Shown here in pieces: positions 43,774 through 55,074 of a DNA stretch of 64,000 bases. Source of the DNA: Turnera subulata (taxonomy: Eukaryota; Streptophyta; Magnoliopsida; Malpighiales; Passifloraceae); NCBI GenBank assembly GCA_028386065.3, contig JAKUCV010002183.1, positions 69,440 to 133,439 of the forward strand, in the 5' to 3' direction. Position 1 is the first letter of the stretch. Every line of letters begins with the position of its first letter. The notes beneath the pieces were generated by a model. It made no database searches and was not told the origin of the DNA. It was given only the letters and a program-made list of their open reading frames with translations. The position numbers and the translations under genes were made by a program.

Positions 43774-45517
43774 TGTAACGTCTGGATTTTTCGTAATTTA
43801 ATTTAAGGAATTTTCGGAATTTTTATTCCAATGTTTACCCTCAAGGTTTTTCCAGGTTTTTTATCAAGGAAATTAAATTATTTTCCTTGGAAAATATTCA
43901 TTTCATTTTGGAGTCGTTCCTTGATTGGGTTTCGTTAGGTATGTATATTACCGGTGTGAAAGGCGGGTTGTTGAACCTAAAACTATGTCGTTTTGGTAAA
44001 GGAAAAGAAAGAAAAGAAATAAAACCTAACCTAAGGGTTGGTCAACTAGGCGGGTTGACCACGCCAACCAGACAACACGACGTCGTTGGCTGGCAGGGTC
44101 AAACCCTAAGTGCTTTTGCTCTCTTTTCTTCTTTTCTTTTCCTCTCCTCTTCTCTTTCCTGCCACCGGCGCCCCTACTCTCTCTCTCTCCCACGATTTCA
44201 TGCGGAACTACCTCCCCAAATCGTGGTGCTAACAGATCTTTCTTACCGTTTAATTCTTTTCCCTTCCTTACCTTTTCTCCTTCTTCCTTTCGTCATTTGA
44301 ACCCTGAGTTACCTCCTCTTATTTTCTCTTTCGAGCCACCATCACCACCTCTCTTCTTCTCACATAACCCCGCCGCCGTTCCCTCCTTCATCACGTCGCA
44401 CCACCGCCGTCTGCATAACGAAGACGCGAGACTGGGTCTGGACGAGACGAGGGGGCCTGTGGGAGGAGCCGCCGCCGAGATCGTCGCCGTGGTTGGTAAG
44501 CTCCGCCGCCTCCTCTGTTCTCTTTCCTTTCATTTTTTCTTCGTGGGTTGACGTGTGTGCGGTTGTTGTTGCCGGGGTTGTGCCTGTGGGTGGTTGTTGT
44601 TGTGGTTTGATAATGGCGGTGGGTGTGCTGTCTTGTTAGTGTTCGGTGGTGGTAGATTCAGCCGGATTAGGGTTTGTCGCAGGAGTTGTCTTGGGCAGGA
44701 AGGACCCGGGTTTGTACAGTGTTCTCGTTTCTTTTCCGGTAAGGATGCTAAGCTTTTCCTTTCTCCAAATTGTTTTGATGCTGTGGGGAGTGTGTAGCTG
44801 AATTGTTGCTGTATGTATTTGAGTTTGTCTACCATCAGAGATCCTGTGGCTGGGATTTTGGTGTTGTTCGTCGGTTTCAGGCAGTGTCCCTTCAGGACAG
44901 CAGAGTTGGGTATATTTCCGGTAGGGATTTCCAAACCTGATTTCTTTCTTTATTTTTTTTGTTTGGTGTTTGAGGTTTGTGATGTTGAATGGACGATGTT
45001 GGGGTTATGGCCGAGTAGTTGTTGTCATGGTTTTGCTTTCGGTGAACTGTCCGGCGAGGGTGACCGGAATCCGGCGAGTTCGGGAATTTTCCGGCGAGGT
45101 TCGGGTGCTGTTCCGGCAGGATAGAATTTCTTGTCGGCATTACATGAATATGTTGAGGCGGAATGAGGCTTCAGCTTCCGAGACAGTTGATATGGCCCAG
45201 GTTGGCTGATCGTGGGTCAGGAACACATTCAGGTAACTGTGCCTACTTTCCTTTGGATTAGATCCATAGTCGGCATGCATATTTGTGAAGTTTGTTTATT
45301 ATTTATATTATCTTCCGCTGCAGCTCTTTGTGAGATTATTGCTTAGACATGACCCTGTCGTGTTGTCTTACTTAGTCGGTGGTGTTGCCGGTTGTGGTTA
45401 TTGTTCATGATAAGATGTTTTATGATGATTCTCCATGTGCCGGGGTTGATATGGGTAGCTTGGTCATTTCATATTTTATTTATGTTTTTATTAACAAATT
45501 GGGATACGGGCGTTTCA
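43774..45517 (+). repeat. Full LTR of B family, copy C (1744 bp)
   Basis: TGTAACGTCTGG to GGGCGTTTCA. Aligns with the 5' LTR of element B including its flanking segment but lacks element E. No primer site follows (45518 begins GCTTGCAACTG), and flanks CTAAC and GCTTG do not match, so this is a recombination product, not a simple insertion. Confidence 0.88.
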
Positions 45518-46491
45518 GCTTGCAACTGAATTGGTGAAGGTGCTTTCCTTGAGGGGGATAAAAAGCATCACGTCCCGAGTTTGAAGCTCTAGTGCTGCAG
45601 CATGGTAAAGGATTTAATCGAGCGGAGGGAGTGATGTAACAATACCTGAGTATGGTGGGTCCCTCGGGGAAAGGGCCTTCACACTAACCGAATAACCGAA
45701 TAACCTAACTTAAAACAGTTTGATTTGAAACTTAAGCGTGGGGTGGTCTACACTTTGTTAACTTGCACAACCAGACCTTTCACTTGGACTTCCATCTCTA
45801 TAATTGTATGATGGATTTTATCGAGAGAGATACTGGGTTTAGGTTTTGCTGCTCGAATGGAATGGGGTTGCCGGAGAACAGAGGAGAGACAATGTCCAAG
45901 AATGGTGTGTGTATGTATATATATATAGTGATGCCAAGACACACGTAGATTGAGAGGATGTCCGTATATGTGAGTGAATAAACAAGAAATAAATTTGCCG
46001 ATTGGCAAAACACCCAAATTATTCCTTCCTTAAAGTTTACTTAATTGGTAGATTTGGCACCTGACTTTCAATTCGGTTCAATTGACACATTCATTAATTA
46101 TACAAATTAGTTTCAGTTTTCCCCAATTCTCGATTGCAGGATTTCTGGGCAGCTGCCCCCTTCCACATATGATAATTTTGACACAGGCGCCAATAGAGAG
46201 GTGACATGCGTCAACTGGACCCATTAACAAACCCACGCCATAATATCAACCCAGTAACCCCATCATACTAAGCTCAAAACACAGACTATAAGAGGTAGAA
46301 TTTCTCGTATACGTAGCGATGCAAAGACACACTTAGATTAAGAGGACCATTATTGTGAATAAAATATCTTGATCCACGCCAAGTATAACCATATATGCTA
46401 ATTGCTAGGTGCTTCTATTCTTGGAGACTAACAATCTCTGGGCCAACTCTATGAATCTTAATCCATTGAATGTCTGGGCCCAATGTCGTTC
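45518..46491. other. Intergenic DNA, no gene confirmed
   Basis: A minus-strand ORF of 89 codons (45748-46017) has no recognisable domain; its end SISLDKIHHTIIEMEVQVKG could be a stray exon but there is no support. Near 45575 CCGAGTTTGAAGCTC loosely recalls a tRNA B box. Confidence 0.4.
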
Positions 46492-47237
46492 TACAGTGCA
46501 CTGGCGGACTAATGCCTTTTTTGGTACCTGTGTTGCTCTTGATTATCACAATTCATACATATGTTTCAATTTGGTCACGTTTAATCCCTCAATTAAGTCC
46601 GATTTGTCTAATTTAGTTATTTTGACCGTTTTACCCCTTAAATCAATGACGTATCAGTTTTTTCACCCAGATTCTTCACCCAACCGACCCAAAACTTGGT
46701 GAATATCTAAAGCCTAACCGAAACCTAACCCGAGCTAGACAATCTTTATTATTTTCCTTTTCTTTTTATTTTATTATTTTTTTAAAAAAAATTTAATTCT
46801 AAAAATAAATATTTCTTTTCGTTCTAGTAATCTGCAATCTATTTTCTTTTCGACTCAAACGCCTTTCCACTTGATAACCCAAATATCTATTTTTAGAACT
46901 AAAAATAGATTGCAGATTACTAGAACGAAAAAAATATCTATCTTTAGAATTAAAATTTTTTGAAAAAAAGAAAATAATAAATTAAAAAAATGTCCAGTTC
47001 GGGTTGGGTTTCAGTTAGGCTTTGGGTATACACCGGGTTTCGGGTCGGTTAGGTGAAGAACCCGGGTGAAAAAACTGATACGTCAATGATTTCAGGGGTA
47101 AAACGGTCAAAATAACCAAATTAGGCCAGTCGGACTTAATTGAGGGATGAAATGTGACCAAATTGAAACACAGGTTTGAATTGTGATAATAAGGAGCAAC
47201 ACAGGTACAAAAAAAGGCATTAGTCCGTGCACTGACT
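46492..47237. mobile_element. Fold-back element with arms of about 350 bp
   Basis: The left end CAGTGCACTGGCGGACTAATGCC mirrors the right end GGCATTAGTCCGTGCACTG. The arms (about 46492-46855 and 46893-47237) are near-perfect inverted copies, for example ATCAATGACGTATCAG against CTGATACGTCAATGAT and TTCTAGTAATCTGCAATC against GATTGCAGATTACTAGAA, with a short central spacer. No coding capacity. The transcript would form a long hairpin. Confidence 0.88.
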
Positions 47238-47705
<468 letters not shown>

Positions 47706-47856
47706 TGTGAGAGACTAACGTTGATATAGTAGTAGTATAGTATAGTATCCCAAATTCATATTTACCGGCACCGGAGAAGCGATCCACCTCTACCAAAGCA
47801 GACAAATTATCTATCCAGAACACACAAGCGACGTTATTAAACTATCTTCACCTTGC

Positions 47857-49065
47857 TTGCCCACGATGACGAGTGAAGACTACTTGCCGGAGGAGTTGAT
47901 TCTGGAAATTTTGTGGAGGTTTCCGGTGAAGTCTGCTATGCGATTTAGATGTGTCTCCACATCTTGGTGTACTCTCCTCTCAGACCCTCAAATTGTTTAC
48001 AAGAATTTTCTTTTGCGTCGCAACATTAATGACAAGCAGTATCCATATATTCTGGTGAAACGGCGGGACGTCACAACCAAGGATTTCGTGTACTCGATGG
48101 TGTCTCAATCGACTCTGGAGGTGGTATCCGACACCAAACAAGTGCCGAACCCTATTGGCCTTGACTATGTCACCAACACCGACGAACCCTTCAGCTCCGC
48201 GCTCTTCACCGGGGGATGTCGTGATGGTTTAATTTGTCTGAGTTTGGAGGGATTAAACGGGCAAGGAATTGTAGTATGGAATCCTGCAACCACCGAGACA
48301 AAAGTTGTAACACTACTTGAAGATATCGAAGATGTCGGATTGTACGGCGCGACGCTGCGTGTTGGTTTTGGTTTTGACAGTAAAACAAGTGATTACAAGA
48401 TAGTTAGGATTTTGATCATCAAAGAGGACGAGAAATACCGTTATGAAGCTCAGGTGTACAGCCTGAAGAGTGGTTCCTGGAGAAGAATAAGTTTTCTTCC
48501 AGTTAACGATATTAGGCATCCTAATCTGTTTTGTCCCGAGACAGAGACCAGATTCTATTCTCCGGCACTTGACGAGGATTGTGGGTCCATAATTGTATCA
48601 TTCGATGTGAGCACCGAACAGTTCAACAAAGTGGCTATGCCTACTGACAGCCGGAGCGATGATTTTGACAGCATTGACAGCAGGACCGATGATATTGACA
48701 GCAGGAGCAATGGGTATTTGTCAGAATGTTTTATGTTGAATGACAAGTACATCTCCTTGGTCGTTTATTATCCCGAAGAAGAAATAGGCCACAAGTCCTT
48801 CGGCATATGGGTTTTGTTGGAAGATGGTGTGGAGGAGTCGTGGACTAAATTGTTCACCATTACAGGGCTCCCTGGAGTGGAAATTCCTCTTGGTTTCAGA
48901 AATAATGGTGACTTATTCTTCGGAACATGCAGTGGGCATCTGCTTGTATACAATCTAATTACACGAGAATTTGAGCAACTTGATCAAGTATTTGGCCGAG
49001 CAGATGAAGGCAGCTGCTTCCAGATTGTACCTTACAGCGTTTCTCATTGTAAGCTTACTCAGTAA
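47857..49065 (+). CDS. F-box protein with F-box-associated (FBA) domain, 402 aa
   Basis: Substrate receptor of an SCF-type E3 ubiquitin ligase: the F-box binds the SKP1-like subunit and the FBA region binds the target. Single exon, usual for the family. F-box at about residues 9-50 (YLPEELILEILWRFPVKSAM, RFRCVSTSWCTLLSDPQIVY). The FBA part has GLICLSLEGLNGQGIVVWNP, RVGFGFDSKTSDYKIVRI, VYSLKSGSWRRISF and SWTKLFTITGLPGVEIPLGF. A short Asp/Ser-rich repeat (DSRSDDFD, DSRTDDID, DSRSNG) near residues 265-287 is absent from the paralogue. The start at 47857 (MPTMTSEDY) was chosen; the second Met at 47866 is also possible. A broken paralogue is at 61951. Target unknown; resembles CPR1-type/S-locus-like F-box proteins. 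Confidence 0.94.
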   Translation: MPTMTSEDYLPEELILEILWRFPVKSAMRFRCVSTSWCTLLSDPQIVYKNFLLRRNINDKQYPYILVKRRDVTTKDFVYSMVSQSTLEVVSDTKQVPNPIGLDYVTNTDEPFSSALFTGGCRDGLICLSLEGLNGQGIVVWNPATTETKVVTLLEDIEDVGLYGATLRVGFGFDSKTSDYKIVRILIIKEDEKYRYEAQVYSLKSGSWRRISFLPVNDIRHPNLFCPETETRFYSPALDEDCGSIIVSFDVSTEQFNKVAMPTDSRSDDFDSIDSRTDDIDSRSNGYLSECFMLNDKYISLVVYYPEEEIGHKSFGIWVLLEDGVEESWTKLFTITGLPGVEIPLGFRNNGDLFFGTCSGHLLVYNLITREFEQLDQVFGRADEGSCFQIVPYSVSHCKLTQ

Positions 49066-50614
49066 TGAATGAAGAGATCTATATATATGTATAATTGGGA
49101 TACATGTGCAGAGAGACATGACCATCTCATGCTAGGATGCAATTAGGTTTGATCTCCGAGTCAAAGTAATGGTAGTTTATCATAGCAGTAGTGATGAAGT
49201 CATACAAAGGCAGGTGTTCTAGGCCAATATGTCTCAAAATATATGCTTTACTTTCTTTCTTCGGCTGCTATAGGGTTAAGCCCCTTTTGTATACCTCAAG
49301 TTTTTCTTTTGTCCTGATCGTATACCTCAGAGTTTCTCTGTCCCTTTTATGTACTTCGAGTTTCAATTTTTGTCCTTTTCATGTACCTCGGGCAGCCCAA
49401 GCGATGACATGGCCATCTATCGGGGTCCACTTGACACGTGGCATAATGCCATTGGTGCCAAATGGATATTATTGTGAGTCCCACCTTATTGCTCAAATAT
49501 TCTAGTTTGTGGGTCCCACAAAAATTCCCCACGTGCGTACAATTACAGCTTATTGTAGCCGTATTGGCATGACCTAGTCTCGTATGCCATAAATAATCTA
49601 CCGGACACACATGCAGGAGTAGTTGAGCTATTGAGCTTCAAGTCAATGAAAGAAGGTGTTGAGGTCAATGAAATTACCAACGGATATACACTTTTCAACA
49701 TCCAACACAATCGGCCGTGAGCCTGCTTAAGAATCTCGGCGAGTTAGATTTGCACTTTATATATGTGTACTCTTTGGTCCAATTAATGACAATTCATTTG
49801 CATTACAAAACCAGCATCATTTTCATTTGGCGGCCAAGGTCCACTATTAGACAGGTGATGGCTGGCTTGAACCAAGAAAGGGCATACAAAATTTGATAGC
49901 CAATTATGTTTAAGTTTATCCAAACAATTTTTATTAGCGGTTTGAAAGATATGGTTCTTTTCAGCAGTATACCAAAAATAAAGGAAAAGGTCAAGTTGGC
50001 AGTTTGACTTAAAAGTGCTTTTCCTACTGTGAGGCATCAATATAGGGATGTTTTTATGATTATGATTGGAGGTTATATAAGAGCTATAAAGATACAAAAA
50101 TAATAACAATAAACAAGACAATAGATTTTTTTTTATTCAACAAGACAATAGATTGGTGTATACCTTTTGTGTTTCATAGATGTTAGTTTGATGTGTTTTT
50201 AGAATTTAAAATTATAAATTTAAAAAATTACTTTTTTGGTTTAAAAATGATGAAGAAAGAAAAATTTAGAAATTGTTGAATTAATTAAGGATACTAATCA
50301 TTTGGCATGTTTTTAGGATTTTAGAATTATAGTAAGTGAGCTATGAGAAGAGAAACTTAAGAACGAATTTTAACTATGAGAAGCAGGCAAGTGGATTGTA
50401 TTGGATAAGAAGACTAAACATTATATAATGGACGGTCTCAAGTCTCAAATCTCAATGCTTTGGCCTAGTTTCCCACTCCACCTCCTCGAGATCAAATGCT
50501 TTTAGTAAGCTATATTTCTTATTGGGTTTAAGAGTTACCTTTTTTTGACAAGTGCCAATGAACTACAAGCCCATTGGTTTTTTTAAAAAAGTCTTCCTTA
50601 TATTAGTTTTTCCA
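49066..50614. other. Region between F-box gene and Mutator element
   Basis: 49066-49270 matches 63174-63370 (F-box 3' flank) and about 50390-50520 matches 63570-63760, so the duplication extends downstream of the genes. 49745-50105 matches 30640-31035. Near 49270-49480 repeated GTATACCTCA-type phrases and GGGTCCACTTGACACGTGGCA recall a Mutator TIR fragment. No gene found. Confidence 0.6.
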
Positions 50615-51140
50615 CGGTTAAAAGGCGTAGATTGTCCCCCAACTTTAATGAAATCAATGTTTCCGTCTCACTCTTTCAAAAATAAACGTTGACGTCCCCC
50701 AACCTGTTCAAAATATAAGAAACCCGTCCTTTTCACCCGTTGGTGCCGGTTCGCCAACCTGGATCCGACACGTGTCACCAGTGGGCCCCCTCCTGCCAGC
50801 CGCATTCATTTTCCGTAATTCAAGTATATCCCGAATTTCCTTGTAAGAAATACCGCTAGGCACGTACGTAACCTTACAAATACGTAAAGTTATACAAAAA
50901 GATGGTGGCCACTTGCAGCTGCGTCGGTGTTTGGGCGGGAATTTTGGTGCCCAACCGGGCGGCGTCGTTTCAATTAAAACGCAAGCCCAATGAAGAACGA
51001 GCCGTCGCCTCGCCCAATGCGCGTCGTCAGCTGCCGTTTTACATTAATGGTTTGACTTTTTTAAAAGAAAACCCTTCATTTAGTAATGGTTTGACTAAAA
51101 AAAAAACCCTTCATTTGTTTTTCTCTTTCTCTGTTCTGTT
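50615..51140 (+). repeat. Left TIR of Mutator-like element
   Basis: Inverted copy of 61268-61774. Contains GTTGACGTCCCCCAACCTG, ATCCGACACGTGTCACC and GGCGGCGTCGTTTCAATT. A duplicated AATGGTTTGACT...CCCTTCATTT unit (about 51045-51110) makes it slightly longer than the right TIR. Confidence 0.93.
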
Positions 51141-51280
51141 TCCTGCACCCATAGCCACCATTACCACCATTACCCCATACCCCATACCAACCCATTATTA
51201 CCCATACCCCCAGCTGTGAAGGACATCAACCCCGTCTCCCATCTTTGTGCTTTGGAAGAAAGTTAAGTTCATCGAAGAAG

Positions 51281-51742
51281 ATGAGCAGCTCCTCTTCCTC
51301 GTCCTCTTCTCTTCGTCGGAGGTTGGTGAGTGACTTGTGGGATGACGTTGACTGCTACTGTGGTGAGTTGGCTCCTATCAGGGCACAATGGAGTACAGGT
51401 AATCCAGGTAGGTAGTACTATGGATGTCGGTGGTATGGTTATGTTAGGCCAAACTGTGGTTTCTTCGAATGGGCTAACCAAGAGTTTCCCTTGCGTGCAA
51501 AGTATTTGCTTAATTGGTTGAGAGGGCAGAATATGGACATGCAGCGGGAGATGGAAGAGTTGATGAGGTTTGAAGAATCACTGAGGAAGGAAAATGATGG
51601 TTTGAAAGGAGAAGTGTACTCGCTCCATAAGAAGATTAATTCGCTGAAGGCATCGAATAAGAATCTTAAGTGTATTATTGTGTTGCTTGCTTGTTTTAGT
51701 TGCATTATTTTTGCCATATTGTTTGCCATGGTCTTGCGTTAG
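51281..51742 (+). pseudogene. GRF zinc-finger / coiled-coil / transmembrane ORF inside MULE
   Basis: 153 codons from the ATG at 51281, one in-frame TAG (51413-51415, codon 45). Poly-Ser start (MSSSSSSSSS), then a GRF-type finger (VDCYCGELAPIRAQ, NPGR, YYGC, NCGFFEW with its Cys set in place), a charged helix likely to coil (about residues 80-125, DMQREMEELMRFEESLRKEN) and one C-terminal membrane segment (CIIVLLACFSCIIFAILFA). This GRF-coil-membrane plan is common among uncharacterised plant proteins (family knowledge). It is convergent with the transposase. Either a captured host gene or a second MULE gene. Apart from the stop the reading frame is clean. Confidence 0.75.
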
Positions 51743-52467
51743 ATGCAATTTATAGTTGGTTGATTTTCCTGGAAGTTTTGAGTTTGGGTACGGTAGGTGT
51801 GTGGCCATGTAGTATGTGTAAAAAAAAAGTAGATTTGGCCAAGTCCAGGAAAATTGCAAAATTTGTAAACCGGATGCTAATGTAAGGTTGTTCTTCTGTA
51901 ATGTAATGTTGTTATGTTCTGCTATTTCATTTCATTCGGGATCTGTGTGGGTGTTGTGTTAATGAAATTTGTGGGTGTTGTGTGAATGAAATTTGTAATC
52001 TTATGGTATTCTGGTACACTGGTTGTGTTCAGGTTCTGGTAATTCACTTTACCATGAAGTGGGTGTTGTATTATGTAATGAAGTGAAGTAGGTGTTTAAG
52101 CGAATATATTACGAAGGGAGAGAGTACTTAAGCGAGTAAATTTACAGACAGTGGAGTGGAATGATATAATATATACCAACATATGATGGAGAGAGATCAG
52201 AAATTGATATAAACGGCATATATATATTAATAACAGATAGTGCATAAGGTTAGGGAGACCAACTGTGGCATAGAAGCTCCCACATTACAGGAGCAAAATA
52301 TGACCTCCTATATTACATTACAAAATATAGGGATGCCAGTTAGGTGACAAGTTGGGGCAGCCCAAAATGTTTTCATCCACCAAAACAAACACAGAAAGTT
52401 TTAGATCTTGTTATTACAAGTTACAATAACCATGTCAAAATGCCAAAAGACATGGTTTATGTATTCA
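51743..52467. other. Gap between the two convergent MULE genes
   Basis: No ORF with a domain. Probably the 3' UTRs of both genes. GGGTGTTGTGT(T/G)AATGAAATTTGT is repeated near 51950 and 51975. Confidence 0.5.
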
Positions 52468-53220
52468 CTAATTCCCTTGAGCAGCAGCTCGACCTCTTCG
52501 TCCACCTCTGCCCCTCAGTCTACCTCTGCCTCGTATTCCCCTCCCTCCAATCCGAGCAAGGACTAGGACATCTGACAGCTCTGGGAAAACCATAACCCAA
52601 TATGAAAGCATGGAAATGACATTGACCATAAAGCATAGCAAAGCAATATCAGGTTTCCGCAATTACAACACCATAATACCATGACACCAATTAGAAGTAA
52701 TTGACATTGACATGATGTAATTACCTTCAGCAGTTGGTACAATATCGGTAGTTGATGAAGTTCCATTATTATTCATGACCTCGTTGAGTCTTCGGCTCTG
52801 CCTTCTAGGATTAGTTGGCACATGTATGATACGCTGGTAGCTTGTTCCAAGCTGCGGGATGGATGAATTTAGATTCAAAATCATGAAATCACAAATCACA
52901 CTTTAAATGCTAATGTAACATACATTTTCCACCATCAAGCCAGAATCAGTTATTAATACTCCTCTTCCCTCTTGGCGGAAGTTAAGCCTTGTTTTTTTAT
53001 AGGAGCCATTTCCTCTGTCTCTGTTACTAGGCATTTGGGGTGGTTTGCCATTACTTTCAACTAAATTGGCTTGGGCTGTTACCTGGACCTACATAACCGT
53101 TCACTTACAGTGGCTGAATATTATGATTGCAATGAAAAATGCAAACAATCTGATGTACAGTGCATTGTTTTTTCCCAATTTCATAGCATTCCAGCCAACA
53201 TGATCGCAAATAATGTTTTA

Positions 53221-53391
53221 ACAGACCATTCCAGCACAGCATGATCACAAGTACTGTTCTAACAGACCATTCCAGCACAGCATGATCACAAGTACTGTTC
53301 TAACAGACCATTCTAGCACAGCATGATCACAAGTACTATTTTAACAGACCATTCTAGCACAGCATGATCACAAGTACTATTTCAACAGACC
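53221..53391. repeat. 41-bp tandem repeat in MULE transposase intron
   Basis: Units start at 53221, 53262, 53303 and 53344, with a partial unit at 53385 and a degenerate one before. The unit contains ACAGACCATTCCAGCACAGC followed by ATGATCACAAGTACTGTT. It lies between two C-terminal exons. Confidence 0.95.
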
Positions 53392-53397
53392 CTTACC

Positions 53398-54250
53398 TCT
53401 GTAGATGGTTGCGAGGTCACATTTGCATTCACAGCACCACTTCCTTCCTCTCTAACTATAGCATTGGATACCTAGAAAGCAAAACATAACAAATGCACAA
53501 TGGATTGGTCATAATTTGCTTGAAGCAAGTGGTTTCTGTAATTTAAGACTACACTGAAGCAGATAACCAAGAAACCGAGTCACTGTAATGACTGACCATC
53601 AGTCTGGAGCTCCTTCTACTTGGGGAAGCAGATGTAGGTTGCATATCAACATTTGTATGTGCAGTACTTCCTCCCTCTCCATCTGTTGCACTTGATGCCT
53701 ACAAAATAAATCAAAATAAATCCATAATGGATTTGATCATTTTTCGCATAATTTGAGTCCCCAACAAAATTTAATGTAGTTATGTAAGAAGAGTTGCGCC
53801 CCACCCTCAGTCTTGACCTCCTTCTAGGTTCCGGTTGCACATTTACATTTGCACCGCTTCCTTCCTCTATAATTCTTGCACTGGGTCGCTACATTATATT
53901 TCAGTGATTTCAGGAATTTAATGCGGTACACAATTACAATTACATACATAGCAACACATCACGATTTCAATAGTGACCCACCCTCAGCCTTGGACTCCTT
54001 CTAGCCGGGGAATCAGATGTAGGCTGCTATTACACAATTACATTTGCTCCACTGCCTTCGTCTACAAGTGATGCACTAGATCCCTGCAAAATAAGCCCAC
54101 AATGGAACCATCATTGCTGATGATCAAGTATATAGAAAATTTTGGTGTCTATAGAACTATAGGTTACCACCCTCAGTCTTGAGCTCCTTGTAACAGGGGA
54201 ATCAGTGACTGGTGCTGTGACAGTTCCACCACTTCTGTCATACTGAATGG
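53398..54250 (-). pseudogene. Array of similar small exons in MULE transposase C-terminus
   Basis: Five blocks of about 75-105 bp (about 54250-54168, 54085-53980, 53888-53803, 53700-53596 and 53472-53398) translate on the minus strand to related peptides: an EEGSGANVNVQP-type start and, in most, an end S-P-x-R-R-S-x-R-L-R-V (RRSPRLRVG, RRRSRLRVG, RRSSRLMVS). A sixth related unit (NPRRQSRRLNE) lies at 52852-52735. They alternate with short introns. Two TAA codons stand in the second block. Confidence 0.7.
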
Positions 54251-54664
54251 TGGTACCAAACTACAACAATATACCACAACAGAACAAGATAAAAAATAAA
54301 AATGTGTCTTCACTACATCAGGTACCCATAGAACTTAAATGTGCATCATTACCTTCCTACACCCAGGATGTGTTGGTGTGTGTTCAGGTTCATGACCAGT
54401 TTCAGTTACCTTTCTTTTCCTTGATTACCCGCAACTGGTGTTGATGTTGGTGTTCTAACTAGTGGAGTACGAAAAAAGGATTCAGGCAATGAAGCATCCA
54501 CATCTCCATTGACAGAAGCGTTGGGGGCATTACGTCTGCAGTTGCTAGATTCAGGCACATCTGGTACAGCCTCATTCAGCCCATGGGCCTATAAGAGAAA
54601 TAGTTCATTCATTAGTAGAAGTGAAATGCTAATCAATTTCAATGTGAAAGCCAATACACTACCT

Positions 54665-55069
54665 TCCTCTTCCGACATGTTGCAATGTTGTGCCCAAAAT
54701 GAAAACACAATTGGCATTGCGTTACTCAGGCAATCTTCGGTCTCCCCTGTAATGAAGTTCGATATTGCAACAGAACTTAGTGAATACCTTTGACAATATT
54801 GCACAAATTAAATGCAACTGCAAGCGATTCAATACAAAGAGTACATGTGATTGCATTTCACAATTTAGTTAAGAATGAGGTAGAAATTTTGCTCACCTGT
54901 GAACCTTGCTTCTCCCACCACCACTCTTTACGCCTCTCAGTTTGCGGCCTCCCCCTCTTTGTGTCTGCTTCAGGGGGTGCACTGTGGGTTGTCGACTATC
55001 TTCCCAAAACATTTCCCCTGGTACTGGATTTATGGCACACTTGTATGAGTTGATGTAGGTCTGCTTATG
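54665..55069 (-). pseudogene. MULE transposase post-SWIM block and CCHC zinc knuckle exons
   Basis: 55069-54903 continues the protein after the solo LTR (HKQTYINSYKCAINPVPGEM, then TVHPLKQTQRGGGRKLRG) to a donor CACAG|GTGAGC. The next exon carries CQLCFHFGHNIATCRKRK, a CX2CX4HX4C knuckle typical of MULE transposase tails, followed by a GT donor. Confidence 0.75.
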
Positions 55070-55074
55070 GTACC

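Noticed and set aside
45565..45600. tRNA gene or tRNA-derived SINE
   Set aside because: Only a loose B-box resemblance; no A box at the right distance and no cloverleaf found by eye.
49347..49610. Small ORFs in the F-box downstream flank
   Set aside because: No domain; the region reads as a diverged transposon-end fragment and duplicated flank.
54509..54793. Plus-strand ORF over the MULE C-terminal exons
   Set aside because: Antisense shadow of exons carrying a clear CCHC knuckle on the minus strand.
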